A DNA stretch of 64,000 nucleotides from Dipteris shenzhenensis (lineage: Eukaryota; Polypodiophyta; Polypodiopsida; Gleicheniales): the NCBI GenBank assembly GCA_047967505.1, contig CM106540.1; one strand, given 5' to 3'. The position numbers were made by a program, and so were the translations under genes. How positions within the stretch are numbered: position 1 is the stretch's first letter; each line of letters opens with the position of its first letter. A model generated the notes under the pieces. The model saw only the letters and a list, made by a program, of their open reading frames with translations, had not been told where the DNA came from and did not search any database. This document shows, piece by piece, positions 58,175-64,000 of the stretch.

Positions 58175-58890
58175 TTCTACTTATATGAAATCACCCCAAA
58201 ACTGTAAACATCTTGATAGTAAGACAATTTTTTATTTTATGTTCAAAAAAAAAAACAAGGGAATCCACAATGGGCCTTCCACCAAGATCAAGGTATCATA
58301 TAAGTCCATCTCTTGTCCCAATGATAAAAATGCCCATGCCATTGTTCTTTATTTGTCCCACTTGGACTAAAGCCACCCTAGGGGTCTTCGGAGAATCTTG
58401 CAAAGAAGTATAGGGACTCATGTGCCACCATCCATTGAAAATAACTAATAGTTATAGTATTACATGGGAAGGAAGGCTTCACAACCCTTGCATAATTGTT
58501 ATCCATGTCATTCCGTAAAATTCATCTAAAACCACCTAGCAGCTCTTGAGATCTTCTTCTTTACACCAAGAAATCCATATAAAATTGTATACAGTGTTTC
58601 AAATATGTTGTCTTAGACAATTTGTCATAAATATAAGGCAACAATGAATTATCCTTGTCACACTACCGTTATTCTACAATTTCCACCAAGGATAACAATA
58701 TTCTACTAGTTTTTTTCCATTTAGCAAGTAGAATAAGTGACCAAACAGCCATATCTTCTATAAAATATAGCAATGATCTTCCATAACTAAACATTCTTTG
58801 TTGATTTCATAACATTAACCATCCAGTCTTTTAAATAACACTTACATATAGGCATATGGCCCCTATTACACCATGTAGGTCTTGCCGTTC
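58175..58890 (+). repeat. Dispersed direct repeat pair, copy 2
   Basis: Partner of 52570-53127, retaining a roughly 150-bp internal part (58510-58640) missing from copy 1. The uninterrupted CACCATGTAGGTCTTGCCG here marks the place where the LINE entered copy 1. Confidence 0.65.
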
Positions 58891-61493
58891 TCCGTCGATA
58901 TCTGGGTCCTTTATTTATAAACTTTCTAACTTCTTCTTGAGATAGTAAGCCTCCCAAGGTTAAACCAGTCCCATCCAACAGCACAATAAGCAATCAAGGT
59001 ACACAACACTAAACAGAGTAAGAGGAGTCCGAGGCCACATGGCTCTCTTCATGCATGCCCATTCTTAGTTTTAGGTTAATGCAAGAAAAGAGCAATCTGC
59101 ATGCTTACTTTTCTGCATCAAAATTAATCTAATGCGGGCTTCTTATTACCTTTATGTCCATTCACAAGCCAAAAGTGTGAATATTCCCAAGGGATAGATT
59201 TGAGCATGGTGTGTGAAGCCTTCAGGTCATTATTGTACTTATTACACTTTTAAATATGAACCAGACCTATTCAAAGAACTAATCACATTTCTAACTAGCC
59301 CACTAGTGAGTGAAAACCATGTGTTATGCACCATTCCTTTTTATCTAGTTACTGTAAAACTATAAAGTAAATCAAGAAGGACACGTTGCAATGTGTGGGA
59401 ACTCGTCACTCCATTCAGCATTGTACACCCTCCTTTCTATAAAGTAGAAAGATGAAACAAATCTCCCATTGTAGACAAGGACAGTGTGAAAAAAAGCTTA
59501 ATGATGTAAAGGAGGGTAACACATCCAAGGTCAAGGATTGCCAAGAGCAACAAGTCTATGAATCTAGTGGAAACTGTGTTTGGAAACAAATCCCATACAA
59601 CCGCTCAGAATAGCCACACTAGGGACCGAGGGTCCCTTGAGACATATCTCTATATTTTTCTCACTTTCTGGTGTGGAACGGCTTGGGAAAAAAGTAATAG
59701 AGGGTTTTTAGATAATTTGTGCTTATTATTTCCGGAAAATACTTCTCAGCATGACGCCAACAATGAACTAGGGGTAAGTGTTCACATCAAGGCCAACATT
59801 AGAACACCAGTGTTCAACCTCTTGCTTGCCATATCACAAAACATGTAAGATGGAGCCAAACACGCTAGGATAGCTAACACCAAAAGTTACCAAAAATCAT
59901 CTCAAAACAATGACCAGTCCCATGCAATGCTCACTCTAGCAGCCATCCTACCATGGGACTTCTTAAGGTAGGTAGACAAGTAAAAAGGAAAGTTTTGGTA
60001 CTGTCTATAGCACCTCCTAACACATTAGTGGCACCGTAAACATGTAACATGTCTTTAAGTATCCTCGATGGGGGCCATGCTTCCCATCTCATTTTAGAGC
60101 CCGTCTGTTAAAGTGTTTAAACACCACCATCATAAGGCAACAAGATCCATCAAGCATAGAGTTCCTAAAACAAATCGCTACGTTTCACTAAGCTCACACC
60201 TCGTAGCATCACATAACGATTAATTTCACCCATCCATAAGAGCACGCAACGCCCTCATATTTGGTCTCAACACCATCATGGGCTGGACTCTTCCCAGAGG
60301 GAAAGGGTGGCATCTCTCTAGTAGTGTAGCAAGATATCACTCTCTTCTCCAATTTCTCCTCCATGAGAGTAGGCTCAAATGGACACAGTGTGTGGAATTC
60401 TCCTCTGGTCACAAGTTTTTGGATATATAGCTATGTAAGGAGTAAGGTGAGCACTGCAATGAACAACACGTAAAGAGTGTTGCGATACTAGCACTCCTAA
60501 ACCAACAACTCTACTTGTTCAACTTCCATAGCATGAAGTTTGTAATTAGTGTGCCTTACAATGCTGAGTAGCCAACCTGGAGCCAATAAACTTTCATGTA
60601 ACATGTGCCAAGATTGTCAAGGGATGGGTGGCATCATGCCAAGACTATGAAGGGATCCCAAGCCCTCTGATATATGATGATTGTAAGAATGCTTTAAAGC
60701 TGTGATCACACTCTTTGAAGTCACAGAATTTCACCAATACTGCCCATTACCTCAACTGGTAATCCGTGGTTGTTCGTGCAACGATCGCATGCCATATAGT
60801 CCCATGTCTTCCTCAGACCATTAATAACCGAGGACTCCCATATCCCTTCAAGTATATGCAATGTCAATGTTCGATATACCTCATATTATTAAATCCCTCA
60901 AAGAGAGGAGGGTTGGGGGGTGGGCGGGTTGACCAATTTTTGTTGCAAATTTACCCATGTTCACCTTTTGGCCTCCTTCAGAGGAAGTGCCAATATTGGC
61001 AAATTGGGTAAGTCAAAAGAGTGACTTCTCAGTCAACTTGTGATCAACAGTGAGAACCATACACTGCAGCAAAAAGGGGGGGTAGGCGACATGCATGCAA
61101 GGGGGTGGGGGACATGGGGGGGGGTGGAGGGGTGATTGCCGTTGCATACCCCACACCAAACATCGTCCCTCCTAGGAATAATTGGATTTCCCTTTGAATT
61201 TTGTGCTTGTGCATCCTCCCCACCATCCTAGCTGGGTTTGTCTTTAGATGGTGAAAACAATTTCTTGTTTCTCTTTCATCACCACTTGTTTTCTATCTTT
61301 CTTCAATCATATGGGTTATCCCTTTCTCTCTAACCATAGGACACCCATCTATTCAGAGCCCTTTTTGTCTCAATACTTATTATGTCAAACATTACAAAGT
61401 ATAAAGTTATATATCCATGTCCATTACATGGGAGCTAAGTCCCATGTTTTATAACCTCTTCCTGCCTAGACTTTTCAAGGGGATGGGAAGGGG

Positions 61494-61496
<3 letters not shown>

Positions 61497-61560
<64 letters not shown>
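61497..61560. repeat. TG microsatellite
   Basis: Pure (TG)n tract of about 64 bp. Confidence 0.97.
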
Positions 61561-61567
<7 letters not shown>

Positions 61568-61644
61568 TTAGATTTAATAATCCCATCAATAAATGATGTG
61601 TGTGTGTGTATGTGTTTAGATTTAATAATCCCATCAATAAATGA
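61549..61644. repeat. 48-bp tandem pair
   Basis: The end of the TG tract together with TATGTGTTTAGATTTAATAA...AAATGA is repeated once exactly. Confidence 0.85.
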
Positions 61645-64000
61645 GCCATACAATTAATTCAATCATTTGGATACTTATAATAAGCAATGGTTTGAAAAAA
61701 AAATTAAGGAAAACTAAATGAAGTAATCAATGACTGAGCCATACAATTAAATCCATCCCGATAGGATAAAAATAAGACCATGAAAATCAAGAGTTCTATT
61801 GGCATATTATAGACAAAATAGAGATATCCAAAAAATCATTTATTATCATTCAAAATTCCTTTGAAATACTAATGCAAGAATATCTTAAAAGGATGAATCT
61901 TTAAATGCCAAATCTTTCCAAAGTTTCACGTACCTTGGTTGGGGTTCACTTACTTGCCACCATCCATAGAAAACCATTTGTTAGAACAAAATTGGCATCA
62001 TGTAGGAAGACAGGTAATGCCTGTGTTCCCCAGCTTGTTATCACTTATACCAAAGCAACAAAGAGCATCAGAAAGAATCAAAAAGTGTACCACAAAAAGA
62101 AAGATTGCAAGTCAAATGTAAGCTATTATTTCTTGCATTTTGCTTTACGATACAAAAAAGGTCTAGTTCTAATTTTTTGCCAAATAGTTTCCATTTCTCT
62201 TCGTCCCTCTGCCAATTTTTTATTAATATAGGCCATTTTGGCAGGATGATAAAAACAAGCGGACATCCTAGCAGTGTGATGCCAAAAATTGATATTTTTT
62301 ATTTGGCATTGGTATTGTTTTCTTCTATGTTTGATAAGAGTTTGAGTATCAAGTGATAGCCTAGTGGCTTTCACTTATTTATATTTGCTAAGATATTGTA
62401 TGGGATTGAGAGGATGAGTGGAATGGATCATTGTAAATACCATAGGTATGAATTATAAATACCTTGGTATGGGGTGAGAGTTATTTGTGTATGGGATGTT
62501 ATGGGGTTTTTAGAAAATAGGAAGAGTGAGTCATATAAAGAGGTGGGCTCATGTCCATGTGTTCCAATAATATAAGAGAGACCACATGCCAAGCATGTGG
62601 AAGGCATGTGGAGGAGTGTGAAGTCAAGAGGAATCCTTCTAGAATTCCTATGTGGAATAAGGAGGATAACACTTATTTCATTAATTTTGGATTCATATGT
62701 CTACTTTTGGACTATTCCTTAAAATCCTTCCCAAATGAAAAGTTTACTATATAACAATGTCATTTGAGAATCAAAAGTTTACTTTTTGGCACTATCATTT
62801 CCACATAATACATTTCAAAATATCTCTCTACAATGTTGCACTAATAATGCAAAAACTACTATTAAATCCTAAATTTGTATTTCTTGTTTATAACAATCGT
62901 ATTCTTAAATTAAAAAATCTAAGTTATTAGATTAAATCCATGAAAAACCATGCTATTGAGGATTTAACATTTTTTAAAAATGTATATACAAGAGGCCTGC
63001 AAGACTCTTTTTACTTTCAATGCAGAAAACTATAACACTCTTGAATATTCAAGAAATTAAAAGGTTTTATAGACATGAGACATGATGGAAGCCTCTTTTG
63101 TACTCCAAAAAATAGCAATAGCTATGCTCACAATTTTACATTATCATAAGTTTTACAAGAAATATTGCTTTGGATGAGTCTTTGTACAAAGGATCTCCTA
63201 TGGCCTTTTCAATAATTTATTTTTTCCTTTACAATAAGTTTAGTACAAATGGGCGATCCAAACATTTGCTTGTTTGAATGTCCTTTTCTATCATCACAAA
63301 AATGAGTGATCCAAACATTTGCTTGTTCAGAATGTCCTTTTTGTCGTCACTTGTTGCTTGGGTGCCATCTTCATTCACTCATCTGACCACCACCATCACC
63401 TTCATTCTTTCTCAATATTTGAATGTGTTATCATGGGCATTCTTCATTTATGCTATCTCCTTCTACTTCCTCCTGGGCAAGCATCTTTATGAACTATGTA
63501 ATGTGCAAAATAATTGGTTGCAGTAATTTTATTTTTTCTTCTACATCATATCCCATGTGCTTCTTTGTTTTCTTTGACCTTGATTTCCAAGATACTATGA
63601 CTGTCTTTGTGGGAAGTCTTCAAATTGCATCATGGTTTGGGACCCATTCCTTTTTCAAACAACTACTATACAATGTATTGTTATCCTAGTTCTCCTTCCT
63701 ACCCCTTGGCTCATACCATACTGTTGTAAATGTTGTAGCTAGCTCTCCCTCAGTCATCCATGCTCACGTCAACTACTTTCGCAACCCAAAACTTCACGTT
63801 CTCATGTTCATCATCCGATGGTCAAACTACAATAAAACAATGGACGTCTATGTCTATTTGTGGCATAAAATCTCTCTTCTTGGGTCCACAATATGGACAT
63901 GGAGCAGCGATTCAAACTCATTTCAAAGAGACCACATGCTGGGCGCAAGTCGTTACCAACATTGGGCTAAAATAAAGGCCGTTTTGCCTTAATATCATCT

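Larger units (their letters stand above)
58891..64000. other. Spacer without recognised genes
   Basis: About 5 kb, AT-rich, with only short ORFs of no recognisable family. It contains the TG microsatellite at 61497-61560, a 48-bp tandem pair at 61549-61644 and a diverged short duplication at 63255-63340 (GATCCAAACATTTGCTTGTT unit). Confidence 0.6.

Noticed and set aside
61435-61653. ORFs with long Thr-His runs
   Set aside because: Direct translation of the TG microsatellite.
62551-63992. Short ORFs at the right end (for example 62551-62754, 63278-63526, 63760-63975)
   Set aside because: Each is under 90 codons, AT-rich, without a recognisable domain or splice context; I cannot support them as genes.

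Overview
This is plant nuclear DNA. The window is dominated by nested, decayed LTR retrotransposons (Ty1/copia and Ty3/gypsy), LINE fragments and small inverted-repeat transposons, set in AT-rich spacer with GA/CT/TG microsatellites. The only genes that look intact and host-derived are two nearly identical, intronless dirigent-family genes, which points to a vascular plant with a large, repeat-rich genome. The sequence does not let me name the species. I found no tRNA, rRNA, CRISPR array or bacterial-type operon.

Layout. 1-4999: minus-strand copia element A1 with both LTRs (the left one is cut by the window edge and carries a small inverted-repeat element). 5000-8690: minus-strand, heavily broken gypsy element. 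9130-13760: duplication copy L, carrying dirigent gene 1 (minus). 13760-15870: minus-strand LINE reverse-transcriptase remnants split by about 1.25 kb of unrelated repetitive DNA. 17436-31641: a copia cluster in which family B (plus), family A and family C are fused, with three copies of the small inverted-repeat element inside. Within it, about 5.5 kb (24430-29929) appears inverted: one inversion explains why both an A and a C element are cut at exactly the same two points. 31675-41840: duplication copy M, split by non-autonomous LTR element F (32805-39480), which itself contains non-autonomous LTR element E (33819-36055) with an unrecognised 185-codon ORF. 41840-45690: an unrecognised host-like ORF, a minisatellite, a 30-bp-arm hairpin and a LINE 3' fragment. 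45697-52310: duplication copy R, inverted relative to L, with dirigent gene 2 (plus) and insertions absent from L: an inverted-repeat element copy, a retroposon and a roughly 1-kb foldback Mutator-like element. 52310-58890: LINE sequence and two pairs of direct repeats. 58890-64000: spacer without recognisable genes.

The most notable signal is a family of about 246-bp non-autonomous elements. There are four full copies and one partial. Their ends begin CTCGGGGGGGTCACT, each terminal inverted repeat carries CACGTG, and each full copy has a matching 8-bp target duplication. Two insertions have an unoccupied counterpart elsewhere in the window. The three related segments L, M and R serve as internal controls, because insertions in one can be checked against the empty site in another; this gives a relative order of events without any external data.
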